From contig CAVWXX010000013.1 of NCBI GenBank assembly GCA_963759155.1, positions 248,001 to 312,000 on the forward strand: 64,000 nucleotides of DNA, read 5' to 3'. Position numbers and translations under genes: made by a program. Below the pieces are notes generated by a model. The model did no database searches and was not told where the DNA came from. It saw only the letters and a program-made list of their open reading frames with translations. Origin of the DNA: SZUA-36 sp963759155. GTDB taxonomy: Bacteria; Pseudomonadota; Gammaproteobacteria; Xanthomonadales; SZUA-36. Each line of letters begins with the position of its first letter. Position 1 is the stretch's first letter. This document shows positions 26,678 through 36,500 of the stretch, piece after piece.

Positions 26678-27439
26678 ATGGAATCACTTAACTGGTCCAT
26701 ACTGGGGCCGGCTGTCTTTGCCGGTTTCCTGGTCTTGAGTACGCATGTGCCACTGGGCCAGGAGGTTCTCAAACGCGGTATCATTTTTATCGATCTGGCC
26801 ATCGCACAAATAGCTGGGTTGGGGGTGCTGGCGGCTGGTGTTATGGGTTGGGAAGACCATATGTGGGCGGTGCAAATCTCTGCTGTGAGTGCAGCCTTGC
26901 TGGCATCAGCCGGTCTGGGTTGGACTGAAAAACGCTGGCCACATTCACAGGAACCCCTGATCGGTATCCTGTTTGTGCTGGCTGCGACCGGCAGTATTCT
27001 ATTACTGGCCGGCAACCCGCACGGCGCCCAGCATATGAAAGACCTGCTTGTCGGTCAGATACTGTGGTCAACCTGGACGTCACTACTGTATATGACGCTG
27101 CTCTATGCCGTCTTGTTGACCGTCTGGTTTAAATGGCACGACCAGATTGGTCACAAGATGTTTTATGTCATTTTTGCGTTTGCGGTCACCGCATCGGTAC
27201 AGTTCGTTGGTGTTTACCTGGTGTTTGCCAGCCTCATTGTGCCGGCGCTTGCCACGCAAAGACTACAGGGTAAAAAACGACTGGCCACGGGTTATGCATT
27301 AGGTGCAGTTGCCTATATTCTGGGTATCCTGGCATCCGCGTGGTTTGACCTGCCGACCGGCGCAGTCATCGTCTGGACCATGGCGCTGGTGGCGATCATT
27401 GCCGGAAGCTTGCTGGGACGCCGGCACGTCAATACCTGA
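26678..27439 (+). CDS. znuB: metal ABC transporter permease, ZnuB-like
   Basis: 253 residues with about seven to eight membrane spans, of the ABC-3 family. FIDLAIAQIAGLGVL corresponds to the family's conserved early span, and a late segment LVFASLIVPALATQRL matches the EAA-like loop that contacts the ATPase. It starts five bases after znuA. No ATPase (znuC) gene is found beside it or anywhere in the window. Confidence 0.9.
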   Translation: MESLNWSILGPAVFAGFLVLSTHVPLGQEVLKRGIIFIDLAIAQIAGLGVLAAGVMGWEDHMWAVQISAVSAALLASAGLGWTEKRWPHSQEPLIGILFVLAATGSILLLAGNPHGAQHMKDLLVGQILWSTWTSLLYMTLLYAVLLTVWFKWHDQIGHKMFYVIFAFAVTASVQFVGVYLVFASLIVPALATQRLQGKKRLATGYALGAVAYILGILASAWFDLPTGAVIVWTMALVAIIAGSLLGRRHVNT

Positions 27440-27467
27440 TCAGGGCAGATGACGACCGGCCTGTCGT

Positions 27468-28043
27468 TCAAAGTTGCGCCAGGATCTCCTGAGTCACCTG
27501 GTCCAGCGCCCGCTGGAAAGCGGCAACTATGACACTCATGCGTTCCTCACCGACGGCAACAAGCGCACTCGAGTTGACCTCAACGGCTGTGGCGGACGCG
27601 CATTGATAACGGCCATCCAATGCCAGCCTGACCCCGCTGGTTCTGCCCATTGAATTGAGGTCAGCGAAAAACTCTCTGAGTTCCAGTTGAAGTTCACAAT
27701 TTTCAGGGCCCCTTCCAGAGCGCTCTTTCAACACTTCAAAGCGGCCGTCAGCTTCCAGCGAGCGTCCCAATAAAGAAGCGAGCAAGTCCGGTGCATAATC
27801 GACCCAGCGTGCACCTGAATATGGTTTCAGTTGCGCATCACTGGAAAGAGTCAGAACCTGATCACTATCCAAACCGGGCACCGCTTTTACTGTCAACGCT
27901 ACCGTCACTGCAGGTTCTGCCACCGCGCCCTTCGCAGGACCAATGTAGGGTTCCAACCACCAACTCGTTACCGCAGGTTTGTTACTTTGGGTTAAGCCGC
28001 TACACGCACTCAGGATAAACACGGCCATCAGCACGATAAACAT
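27468..28043 (-). CDS. ABC-type transport auxiliary lipoprotein (PqiC/DUF330-like)
   Basis: 191 residues from the ATG at 28043, which opens a signal peptide with the lipobox ILSAC; the longer frame to 28097 overlaps the MCE gene and spoils the signal. The body has the beta-alpha layout of PqiC-type lipoproteins (SWWLEPY... then RWVDYAPDLLASLLGRSLE... and a helical C-terminus). Such lipoproteins partner with MCE-type lipid transporters. It is the last gene of the mla-like operon. Confidence 0.82.
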   Translation of the reverse strand: MFIVLMAVFILSACSGLTQSNKPAVTSWWLEPYIGPAKGAVAEPAVTVALTVKAVPGLDSDQVLTLSSDAQLKPYSGARWVDYAPDLLASLLGRSLEADGRFEVLKERSGRGPENCELQLELREFFADLNSMGRTSGVRLALDGRYQCASATAVEVNSSALVAVGEERMSVIVAAFQRALDQVTQEILAQL

Positions 28044-28074
28044 CGTTTGCTCTTTTTTATTGCTCGTGATCACA

Positions 28075-29004
28075 TCATTGCTCCAAGTCCACGGCACTGT
28101 CCTTTGGCCGATAAATCAGGCTGGAGGGGTCTTCCCGCAGCTCTTTCACCAGTTTTTCAAGCTCCCTGAGCGTCGCTCGCGCATCGTTAACAAGGGCGGG
28201 AAATTCACCCAGGCCATCCTGCATAAATGCATTCATCTCGCCATCATTTTTTGCTGTCCAGGTTTCCATGCGCGAACTCATACTGGCGAGCTTCGCGGTT
28301 GTCTCCTCGAGATTCTCCAGTGTAGCAACAAGGTCAGGTTCAATTTTCCTGGTCGTGGACCTGACCTGCGCGATTGTCTCGTCGAGCGTGTTAATGGTTT
28401 CTGTTAGCAGATCAGGTAGCTCGCTGATGAACGCCTTTTCCGCCGCCAGCGCTTCACTGACACTCGCCAGGTCGTCCAGAATTCTACTGACAAGATCCCT
28501 GTTTTCCTGGCCAAGAATTTGATTGATCCCCAACAGCACCGAGTCCAGTCTCTCAACAATAGCCGGCGCCATATCCAGCAAGGCACTAAAACCGATATCA
28601 CGTGCTTTAATCACCGGGTATGGGCTGTCTTCGCTGGCTTTGATGTGTTCATGGAGGCCTGGATCGGCATTCAATTTGATCACTGCCACACCGGTAATAC
28701 CCTGGAAAGCCAGGCTGGCATAGCTACCGGAATTAATCGGTACGGACTTCAACACTTCAACATCAACACGAACCCGCATCGGGTTGCCAGGGATAATATT
28801 CATCGCTGTGACCGTACCGACTTCAACCCCGAGAAAGAACACCGGCCCACCCAGCATCAGTCCGCCGACATCCTTCTCAAAAAATATCGAATAATCCACG
28901 CTGGGTTCAGAACCCTGCCTGCCGGTCAACCAGATGGTGGTACCCACAAAAATGACCAGTGCTACCGCAACGAATATACCAACCGCGAAGTTTTTACTGT
29001 TCAT
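28075..29004 (-). CDS. MlaD-family MCE protein (lipid-binding subunit)
   Basis: 309 residues from the ATG at 29004, which overlaps the ATPase stop codon by four bases. One N-terminal membrane helix, a single MCE domain (about residues 38-120, with the VGGLMLGGPVFFLGVEVGTV segment), then a long helical region rich in coiled coil. MCE rings carry phospholipids between membranes. The long helical tail resembles longer MCE proteins more than E. coli MlaD. Confidence 0.9.
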   Translation of the reverse strand: MNSKNFAVGIFVAVALVIFVGTTIWLTGRQGSEPSVDYSIFFEKDVGGLMLGGPVFFLGVEVGTVTAMNIIPGNPMRVRVDVEVLKSVPINSGSYASLAFQGITGVAVIKLNADPGLHEHIKASEDSPYPVIKARDIGFSALLDMAPAIVERLDSVLLGINQILGQENRDLVSRILDDLASVSEALAAEKAFISELPDLLTETINTLDETIAQVRSTTRKIEPDLVATLENLEETTAKLASMSSRMETWTAKNDGEMNAFMQDGLGEFPALVNDARATLRELEKLVKELREDPSSLIYRPKDSAVDLEQ

Positions 29005-29762
29005 AGCATTAACCCCCCAGCAGTCTGTCGGGCTCTGATTGCGCGAGGCACTCCAAAATAACGCCTGATCCACGGATGGTCGGAATCCAGTACCTCGTCC
29101 ACGCTACCCACAACGACACCTCCATCCACCAGAACTGCGATGCGATCACAAATACCTAACAGACTGTCAACATCATGGGTAATCATCATGATGGTCAGAT
29201 CAAGATTATCCTGCAGGTAAGTGATCAGTTCGTCAAATTCCGTGGCAGCAATCGGGTCGAGACCTGCGGTGGGTTCATCAAGGAAAAGTATCTTGGGTTC
29301 AAGCGCCAGTGCCCTCGCCAGTGAAACACGTTTTCGCATACCGCCTGACAATTCCGACGGATACTTGTCGGCCACCGATAAGGAAAGACCCGTCATCAGA
29401 AGTTTCAAACTGGCCAGTTCATGGCGTGTTTCCACCGGCATATCTGAATACAGTGCGATCGGCAACTCGACATTCTGCTGAACGGTAAGACCCGATAGCA
29501 AGGCCCCCGCCTGGAACAATACGCCCCAGCATCGGCTTGGCCCGGGTTTGTGATATTCAATTTTCTGACCCAATACGGTGATCTCGCCGCTGGTTGGCCG
29601 CTGCAAGCCCAGGATGCTGCGCATCAGGACCGATTTGCCACTGCCCGAGCCACCGACAACACCGAGGATTTCGTCACGATTGATATCCAGGCACAAATTG
29701 TCATGTACGACCTGGCTGCCGAAACGATTGACCAGATTTTTGACCGAGATGATCGTTTCCAT
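29001..29762 (-). CDS. ABC transporter ATP-binding protein, MlaF-like
   Basis: 253 residues. Walker A GGSGSGKS, signature LSGGMRKR, Walker B ILFLDEPTAGLDP and the H-loop THD are present; the SGGMRKR form is typical for MCE-associated ATPases. It powers the lipid transporter with the MlaE-type permease encoded just upstream, whose stop codon overlaps this start by one base. Confidence 0.94.
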   Translation of the reverse strand: METIISVKNLVNRFGSQVVHDNLCLDINRDEILGVVGGSGSGKSVLMRSILGLQRPTSGEITVLGQKIEYHKPGPSRCWGVLFQAGALLSGLTVQQNVELPIALYSDMPVETRHELASLKLLMTGLSLSVADKYPSELSGGMRKRVSLARALALEPKILFLDEPTAGLDPIAATEFDELITYLQDNLDLTIMMITHDVDSLLGICDRIAVLVDGGVVVGSVDEVLDSDHPWIRRYFGVPRAIRARQTAGGLML

Positions 29763-30883
29763 CAGATACCCATCCGTGTAAACAAGGTTGCGAACAGTGC
29801 ATCCGCTACAATGATCATGAAGATGGACTGTACCACGGCCGTCGTGGTCTTGAACCCCAACTCTTCAGCGGATGACTTCACCTGCAAACCACGCAAGGTA
29901 CCTACCATCGCAATCAGAAGTGCAAACACCGGCGCCTTGCTCAGACCTACGTAAAAATCAGTCAGATCGGTGCTGTAAGCCACACGTTCAACGAATTGCA
30001 ATCCACTGATCCCCATTGAACCCACTGCGATCAGCGCACCGCCGGCAATACCGGCAACATCTGCAAAAACGGTCAGAATGGGCAAGGCGATGACCAAGCC
30101 GAGTATACGCGGGATCACCAGCATCTGGTTCGGGTTAAGCCCCATCACACGCATGGCATCGACTTCCTCATTCAGTTTCATGACCCCCAGCGAGGCGGCG
30201 AACGCGCTGCCTGAGCGCCCGGCCACCATGATTGCGGCGAGCAATACACCCATTTCGCGGGTAATCGAGATACTGACCAGGTCAACCACCAGCACCGAGG
30301 CCCCAAACTTGCCCAACTGACCTGATGCCTGGTGGGCTGTGACGATTCCGATAAGAAAAGTAATCACCACGACAACGGGAATAGCCTGGACACCGGTAAA
30401 GTAGACCTGCTTGATGGTTTCACCCACCATGATCAACGATGGCCGGCGCACCCCATCGAGGATAGAACGTGCAATAGCCCCCAGGTCTTCAATACTCGCA
30501 GCGGTTACCTTCCCCAGCTTTTCAACGCCCTCCTGCAAACGTTTCGAACCTGCGGGCTTGTCTGCCGGCTCTTCATAATCACGTATGGCAGCAGCGTCGA
30601 TGATGTGTTTGAGAAACTTGAAATGGGCAGCTTTAAAACCGGCAAACTCCGATTTTATACCTGACAGGGCCAATTGTTGGGTGCGGTCATAAAGAACCCA
30701 TGCACCGGCGATATCAATCTCTTCCAGGCCTGCACACTGGAACGTAACAAGCTGGCCTTCTTCCGGCTTCACGGTTGCCGTCACCTCTTCCAGTGCAGGA
30801 ACCTCATCAAATATCCAACGGCCCTTGATATTAACGGTGAGCATGCCCGGCTGACTTTCAAAACTGAGGAGGCTACTGCTCAT
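29762..30883 (-). CDS. MlaE-family lipid ABC permease with N-terminal STAS domain
   Basis: 373 residues from the ATG at 30883. An N-terminal STAS-like domain (about residues 1-110) is fused to the MlaE permease domain (about 120-373) with five or six spans and the conserved EVDAMRVMGLNP segment. In E. coli the STAS part is a separate protein (MlaB), so this is a fused version. First gene of the operon, with its own sigma-70 promoter about 75 bases upstream. Confidence 0.93.
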   Translation of the reverse strand: MSSSLLSFESQPGMLTVNIKGRWIFDEVPALEEVTATVKPEEGQLVTFQCAGLEEIDIAGAWVLYDRTQQLALSGIKSEFAGFKAAHFKFLKHIIDAAAIRDYEEPADKPAGSKRLQEGVEKLGKVTAASIEDLGAIARSILDGVRRPSLIMVGETIKQVYFTGVQAIPVVVVITFLIGIVTAHQASGQLGKFGASVLVVDLVSISITREMGVLLAAIMVAGRSGSAFAASLGVMKLNEEVDAMRVMGLNPNQMLVIPRILGLVIALPILTVFADVAGIAGGALIAVGSMGISGLQFVERVAYSTDLTDFYVGLSKAPVFALLIAMVGTLRGLQVKSSAEELGFKTTTAVVQSIFMIIVADALFATLFTRMGI

Positions 30884-30958
30884 GATCCCGGCGTACCCCA
30901 AAAAAAATTACAAAGCAGTTCGAGCCTTTGGTCGGTATTTGCAGTCATCGTATTCACT

Positions 30959-30987
30959 ATTACATAGTAACCAAAGCGCCCGGTCAA
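30959..30987 (-). promoter_or_regulatory. sigma-70 promoter for the mla-like operon
   Basis: On the minus strand TTGACC and TGTAAT are 17 bases apart, each one mismatch from consensus. Transcription would start near 30952, about 70 bases ahead of the MlaE-like start. Confidence 0.6.
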
Positions 30988-31057
30988 TTGGCATACGTTG
31001 GTCAGAATGCGGGTCAGGTATTCATGGTTAGACCCAATGAACTACCGACCGCTTCAT

Positions 31058-32242
31058 TTATGACTGATATACCGGCTTCGTATTAAGGGCCTTACTGAGA
31101 CCCGCCAGCAATGCGAATGCCAGCACCAACGGGAGGGATGCATATAGCACACCCTGCCAACCCCACTGGTAAAGAAACCAGCCCGAGCTCAGGCTGGCGA
31201 TACCCTGGATTGAAAACACCAGGAAGTCATTGAATGACTGCACCTTGAAACGCTCTTCGTCACGGTAGCCAAAACGCAATAGATTGGTGCCGCTCAGAAA
31301 CAGGAAATTCCAGCCGATCCCGAGGATCACCATCGTCAACCAGTAATGGATAAACTCCGTGTTGATCAAACCGATCAGCAGGCACAGCACAAGGGCGGCC
31401 ACACCTGCCCACATCATGCCCTTGTAACCCATTTTGCTGTACAACCAGGGGTAGACAAGCGAGGGCAAGTACATCGCAGCAATGTGCGATTGCAGCACCC
31501 ACTTGGTTGCCTGCATATCATGTCCGGCATGTTCGTGCATGCTAACCGGACCGGCGGTCATCACAAAACTCATGACACCGTATCCAACAGCGGAGGCGGC
31601 AACCGCGAGGATGACCACCGGGGAGCGCATGATCTCCATCAACGGTCGCCCTTTCAGTTCCTTCTGGTCACAGCCGGACGGGGTTTCCTGGTAGAAACTG
31701 ATCAGGACGATACCCAGTGCGTAAATGCCTGCCAGCAGAAGGTAGGACCCGGCAAACTCGGTAGCCAGTAGAAATTGACCCCGCACTGCAATCTCAGGCC
31801 CAACGGCAGCCGCCAGGATGCCGCCGAACAACAACACTGACGTTGCCTTGGGGGCCAATTCAGCCGGCACACTTTCCATCGCCGCGAAGCGGTACTGGTG
31901 ACCGGCCGCGCCGGACCAGCCCATCAAAATTGCCGCCATGCAAAAACCGGCAAAATTTTGATTGAGCAGGCTCAGTGTCGCCAGCAGAGCCGCTATCACC
32001 GCGAGAAAGCCATAACTGACAAATACTTTTCGACGCCCGAAACGGTTCAGTAATCTGCCGGTAGGCAGCGTTGAGGTTGCGAGCCCCACGATGGTCAATG
32101 CGACCGGTAGTGTCGCGAGACCGGGTGAAGGCGCAAACTGCGTGCCGATGATTCCGGCAATAAGGACCATCAGGGATGTTCCGGCCATCATCAATGCATA
32201 GGCCACCATCAAGCGCCAGACCTGGGCGGGAACATTCCTCAT
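31058..32242 (-). CDS. MFS transporter
   Basis: 394 residues with about twelve membrane spans. The family loop motif between spans 2 and 3 is visible as TGRLLNRFGRRKVFVSYG. An acidic/His segment (MHEHAGHD) between spans 7 and 8 stands out. The substrate is not predictable. It stands alone, divergent from the large TldD operon. Confidence 0.9.
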   Translation of the reverse strand: MRNVPAQVWRLMVAYALMMAGTSLMVLIAGIIGTQFAPSPGLATLPVALTIVGLATSTLPTGRLLNRFGRRKVFVSYGFLAVIAALLATLSLLNQNFAGFCMAAILMGWSGAAGHQYRFAAMESVPAELAPKATSVLLFGGILAAAVGPEIAVRGQFLLATEFAGSYLLLAGIYALGIVLISFYQETPSGCDQKELKGRPLMEIMRSPVVILAVAASAVGYGVMSFVMTAGPVSMHEHAGHDMQATKWVLQSHIAAMYLPSLVYPWLYSKMGYKGMMWAGVAALVLCLLIGLINTEFIHYWLTMVILGIGWNFLFLSGTNLLRFGYRDEERFKVQSFNDFLVFSIQGIASLSSGWFLYQWGWQGVLYASLPLVLAFALLAGLSKALNTKPVYQS

Positions 32243-32575
32243 AAGCAGGCGGAACCGCCTTTATATTGCTGGCCTGTACTGCTCAAACCGTCATCCCCGA
32301 TTCACATTATCAGCCGCTATGGTAGCTTTTTCCTTGCAGGCAAAGAACGAATTTAATGGTCGCACCCAGACATTCGCTCAAAATCATCCTTGCTGCCCGG
32401 GTTTCCCGTGACCGATGACACTGTTAAACAGCTAAAAAGCCCACTATTGTTCGGGTGTTAAAAGAGATGACAAATAGATGTTACAGTGCCATCCAGCCGG
32501 TGGACGTGGTAGTTTTCCGACCCTGGCAGGAAAATGGAATCAATTTCTACATTACAACAAGCAGAGGCAGGATGA
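32243..32575. other. 333-base divergent region between the MFS gene and the TldD operon
   Basis: No gene is supported. It must hold the promoters for both directions, but I see no clear -35/-10 pair. A small GC hairpin (AGGCG, GAAC, CGCCT) lies close to the MFS start. A GAGG ribosome site precedes the TldD-like start. Confidence 0.45.
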
Positions 32576-34207
32576 ATGGACAGACGGAAATTTATTGAAC
32601 TCACAGGTATAGGCATGGGCGGACTTATGATCGCGCTGCCCGGCAGTTATATTTCAGCTGCCGAGTTAACGGCAAACCCGCTGGAAGTCGCTTTCAAGAA
32701 AAAAATGGCTGACATCGCCTTGAATGCGGCGAAATCAGCAGGTGCGACTTACGCCGATGTCCGCATTGGCCGTTATCTTAACCAATTCATCACTGCCCAG
32801 GAAAAACGTGTGGACAACATAGTCAACACGGAATCCGCCGGTGTCGGCGTCCGCGTCATCGCAAATGGAACCTGGGGTTTCGCCGCCACCTCTGACATGT
32901 CACCCGACAGCATAGCCAAGGCGGCAGAAAAAGCGGTTGCCGTTGCCAAGGCCAACTCCAAGTTCCAGACAGACCCGGTGCAGCTTGCGCCGGTTACCGG
33001 CGTCGGTGAGGTTTCGTGGAAAACACCCATCGTCAAAAACGCCATGGAAATTCCCATCAAAGAGAAGGTTGACCTTTTGATGGAGGTCAATAACGCCGCC
33101 ATGGATAACGGTGCAAATTACATCACATCCGTCTTGTTCCTGGTTAATGAGCAGAAGTATTTTGCCTCTACAGATGGTTCCTACATCGACCAGGACGTAC
33201 ACCGTCTTTGGGCACCATTCTTCGCCACGGCGGTTGGCCCCGCCGGATTCAAGCAACGCACCGGTCTCGGAAACCCTGTAGGTATGGGCTTTGAATACCT
33301 TGATGGTGACCCGGCCGAACAGATCAAGATTCAGGGCGCGAACGTGGGATATCGTTACTCCTATGACATGGTCCAGGATGCAAAGGACGCAGGTCAACAG
33401 TTACAGGCCAAGCTCAAGGCGCGTTCTGTTGAGCCCGGCAAATACGACCTGGTACTCGACCCGCACCACCTGATGCTGACCATTCACGAGTCCGTCGGTC
33501 ACCCGCTCGAACTTGACCGTGTACTCGGTTATGAAGCCAACTACGCCGGCACCAGCTTTGCCACGCTGGATAAATGGCGTAGCGGCACGTTTAACTACGG
33601 GTCCGACATCGTCAACCTGTATGCTGACAAGACACAGAAACATTCACTTGGCTATGTCGGCTATGACGATGAAGGCGTCAAAACCAAGCAATGGGACCTG
33701 GTCAAAGATGGCATCCTGGTTAACTACCAGGCGATCCGTGACCAGGTGCATATCATCGACCAGAATGAATCACATGGTTGCTGTTATTCACAAAGCTGGT
33801 CTGATGTCCAGTTCCAGCGCATGCCTAATGTATCCTTGCGTCCGAATGAACAGGACCTGTCAGCAGACGATGTTATCAAGGATGTCGAAAACGGTATTTA
33901 CATCGTTGGCCGTGGCTCATTCTCCATCGATCAGCAACGTTATAACTTCCAGTTTGGCGGACAGTTGTTCTATGAAATCAAGGACGGCAAGATCACTGAG
34001 CAAATCGAAGATGTCGCCTACCAATCCAACACCCAGGAATTCTGGAACAGTTGTACAAAGCTTGCGGGCAAATCCGATTACAGGCTCGGTGGTTCCTTCT
34101 TTGACGGAAAGGGTCAGCCACCGCAGGTCAGCGCCGTATCGCACGGCTGCCCGACAACACGGTTCAATAACATCAATGTGATCAACACCGCCCGCAAGGT
34201 CGGTTGA
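32576..34207 (+). CDS. TldD-like metalloprotease exported by Tat
   Basis: 543 residues. The N-terminus DRRKFIELTGIGMGG is a twin-arginine signal, followed by a hydrophobic stretch and a cleavage-like region before AAEL, so the mature enzyme acts in the periplasm. The TldD metal motif HEXXXH is at 304-309 (HESVGH). Classical TldD/TldE (PmbA) is a cytoplasmic protease that trims unfolded peptides, so a secreted form is distinctive. First gene of an eight-gene operon; the TldE-like gene follows after 36 bases. Confidence 0.93.
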   Translation: MDRRKFIELTGIGMGGLMIALPGSYISAAELTANPLEVAFKKKMADIALNAAKSAGATYADVRIGRYLNQFITAQEKRVDNIVNTESAGVGVRVIANGTWGFAATSDMSPDSIAKAAEKAVAVAKANSKFQTDPVQLAPVTGVGEVSWKTPIVKNAMEIPIKEKVDLLMEVNNAAMDNGANYITSVLFLVNEQKYFASTDGSYIDQDVHRLWAPFFATAVGPAGFKQRTGLGNPVGMGFEYLDGDPAEQIKIQGANVGYRYSYDMVQDAKDAGQQLQAKLKARSVEPGKYDLVLDPHHLMLTIHESVGHPLELDRVLGYEANYAGTSFATLDKWRSGTFNYGSDIVNLYADKTQKHSLGYVGYDDEGVKTKQWDLVKDGILVNYQAIRDQVHIIDQNESHGCCYSQSWSDVQFQRMPNVSLRPNEQDLSADDVIKDVENGIYIVGRGSFSIDQQRYNFQFGGQLFYEIKDGKITEQIEDVAYQSNTQEFWNSCTKLAGKSDYRLGGSFFDGKGQPPQVSAVSHGCPTTRFNNINVINTARKVG

Positions 34208-34243
34208 TTGCTGATCAAATAACAGAATTCAAGAGGTTTAAAA

Positions 34244-35620
34244 ATGGCAATTTTTACAGAAACCAAGGCCAGGGAACTGCTGAGCAAGGTGATCGCTTTA
34301 TCCAAGGCGGACGAAATAGAATGCAACCTGGACGGCTCCAATGCCGGAAACATCCGCTATGCACGAAATACGGTCTCTACTGCCGGCGAGGTCAGCGACG
34401 TCACGCTGGCGGTGCAGTCCAGCTACGGCAAACGTACCGGCACCGCGACCATCAACGAGTTTGATGATGCCTCACTCGAAAAGGTCGTTAGACGTTCCGA
34501 GGAGTTGGCAAAACTGGCACCCGAAAACCCGGAATATATGCCAAATCTTGGCCCCGCTGAATACAGCAAGGTCAAAGCATGGTACGACTCAACGGCATCA
34601 ACCACACCAGAGCAGCGGGCCGCGGCAGCCGAAGCCAGCATTGTTCCTTCACGCAAGAACAAGCTGATCGCTTCCGGCTACCTGAATGATGCCGCATCAT
34701 TCAGTGCGATCATGAACAAGGCCGGTATGTTTGCTTACCACACGTCAACCGACGTCAGTTTTACCGCGACCATCCGTACCGAAGACGGCACGGGTTCAGG
34801 TTGGGTGTCACGCGACTTCAATGACACCAGCAAAATGGATACCAACGAAGCTTCCGCCGTGGCCATCAAAAAAGCCATGGGCTCAAGGGACGCCAAGGAA
34901 ATGGAACCGGGTAAGTACACCGTTATCATGGAGCCCGCAGCCACGGTGCAGTTACTTTCCAATATGTTTGGCAGCATGAACCAGCGCGGGGCGGACGAGG
35001 GTCGCAGTTTCCTCAGCAAGAAGCCGGAAGAAGGCACAGAACCCGTGGAAGGCGCACCCACCAATCGCCTCGGCGACAAGATGTTTGACGAGCGTGTCAC
35101 CATTTACAGTGACCCGACCAACCCTGACTGCCCAACTGCCCCATTCGCCGGTGACGGTCATCCTGTTGGCAGAACAAAGTGGATTGACAAGGGTGTTATC
35201 ACCGCCATGCCAAACTCACGTTATTGGGCCGAGAAAACCGGTGCCAGGTACTACCCGACCGCCTACACAGGCCAGGGTATTTTCGGTGGCAATCAGCAAC
35301 TGATCATGGAAGGCGGTGACCAGTCGCTGGAGGACATGATCAGGGACACGCGGCGTGGTGTGCTGGTCACCCGACTTTGGTATATCCGGCAACTGGATCC
35401 GCAAACCCTGCTCTACACCGGGCTGACCCGTGACGGAACCTTCTATATTGAAAACGGTGAAATCAAGTATCCGATCAAAAACTTCCGTTTCAACGAAAGT
35501 CCGATTGTCATGCTGAATAACATTGAAGCGCTGGGTAAACCCGTGCGTATCAATGGCAGCATGATTCCGGTCATGAAAATACGTGACTTTACGTTCAGCA
35601 GTCTTTCAGATGCGGTATAA
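34244..35620 (+). CDS. TldE/PmbA-like partner of the Tat-exported TldD
   Basis: 458 residues. Matches the TldE/PmbA fold along its length, with the N-terminal domain (about 1-200) and the C-terminal beta-rich domain (about 215-458). It lacks the HEXXXH motif, as expected for the TldE subunit. No signal peptide is present, although its presumed partner has a Tat signal. Known TldD/TldE work as a heterodimer, so it may be co-exported as a folded complex, or the two may not pair as in E. coli. Confidence 0.9.
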   Translation: MAIFTETKARELLSKVIALSKADEIECNLDGSNAGNIRYARNTVSTAGEVSDVTLAVQSSYGKRTGTATINEFDDASLEKVVRRSEELAKLAPENPEYMPNLGPAEYSKVKAWYDSTASTTPEQRAAAAEASIVPSRKNKLIASGYLNDAASFSAIMNKAGMFAYHTSTDVSFTATIRTEDGTGSGWVSRDFNDTSKMDTNEASAVAIKKAMGSRDAKEMEPGKYTVIMEPAATVQLLSNMFGSMNQRGADEGRSFLSKKPEEGTEPVEGAPTNRLGDKMFDERVTIYSDPTNPDCPTAPFAGDGHPVGRTKWIDKGVITAMPNSRYWAEKTGARYYPTAYTGQGIFGGNQQLIMEGGDQSLEDMIRDTRRGVLVTRLWYIRQLDPQTLLYTGLTRDGTFYIENGEIKYPIKNFRFNESPIVMLNNIEALGKPVRINGSMIPVMKIRDFTFSSLSDAV

Positions 35621-35731
35621 AGTGGGCTTCAATGTCCACCGTACCTTGTAGAAAAGCCCGGCGGTGGACAGTCTTGTTCACCGCTCTGGCCACCAGCCTC
35701 TTGACGGAGCATCCACGCCGGGCGACTAACG

Positions 35732-36442
35732 ATGCGTAGACGCGTTTTTTTAGGTGGCCTGACCTGCCTGGGAACCGGTCTCGGACTCGGCATCCTGCCG
35801 TTAAACGGAGTGAGTGCAGGACCGGATGAATATGATTTTGTATTCACCCGCCTGAGTTACGAGTCAGGTGACTGGGATGTCGATGAAAGAATGCCGGCCA
35901 ACCTGCTCAACTCGTTGATCGAGTACACCACCTTGCGCGTGAACACCACCGAGCAGGTCATCGCACTCGCCGACCCCGCGATGCTGAGCGTACCCTTCTG
36001 TTACCTTGCCGGGCGGAGACTGGTGCAATTCAGTCACGCGGAACGTGAGAACTTCAGCCGTTACGTCAACAATGGCGGTTTCGTTTTTGTCGATGATTGC
36101 AATCATGATATCGATGGCATGTTTGCACGCAGCTTCGAGCAACAAATGGCGGACTTATTCGGTCCGGACGCCTTGCAGACATTGCCCAATGACCACCCCA
36201 TTTACAGTTCCTTTTTTGAGTTTGACGGCCCGCCCAACACCTCGCAGGAGCTGAATGGCTGGGGCGATGACCTGGTTCACAAGTACCTCAAGGCCATCGA
36301 GGTCAATGGCCGGATTGCCGTGCTGTACTCCAATAAGGACTTCGGCTGTGAATGGGACTATGATTTCAGAAACAAGCGTTTCATGCGGCTGGATAACACC
36401 CGCTTTGCAGTCAATATCGTCATTTATTCAATGACGGCTTAG
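35732..36442 (+). CDS. DUF4159 protein with Tat signal
   Basis: 236 residues. MRRRVFLGGLTCLG is a twin-arginine signal followed by a hydrophobic stretch ending near VSAG. The body (FVFTRLSYESGDWDVDERMPANLL, later GGFVFVDDCNHD and YSNKDFGCEWDYD) matches DUF4159, a fold related to class I glutamine amidotransferase-like domains. It often lies beside MoxR/DUF58 genes. The 111-base gap after the TldE-like gene is the largest in the operon. Confidence 0.85.
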   Translation: MRRRVFLGGLTCLGTGLGLGILPLNGVSAGPDEYDFVFTRLSYESGDWDVDERMPANLLNSLIEYTTLRVNTTEQVIALADPAMLSVPFCYLAGRRLVQFSHAERENFSRYVNNGGFVFVDDCNHDIDGMFARSFEQQMADLFGPDALQTLPNDHPIYSSFFEFDGPPNTSQELNGWGDDLVHKYLKAIEVNGRIAVLYSNKDFGCEWDYDFRNKRFMRLDNTRFAVNIVIYSMTA

Positions 36443-36500
36443 TGCATTTTCAACCGGCCCGGTAACAGCACCGGAGAGGCTCACTCAGGAATTACAGGTA

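Noticed and set aside
32249..32270. Small GC hairpin followed by TTTATATT near the MFS start
   Set aside because: Stem of only five base pairs and no plus-strand gene upstream that it could terminate.
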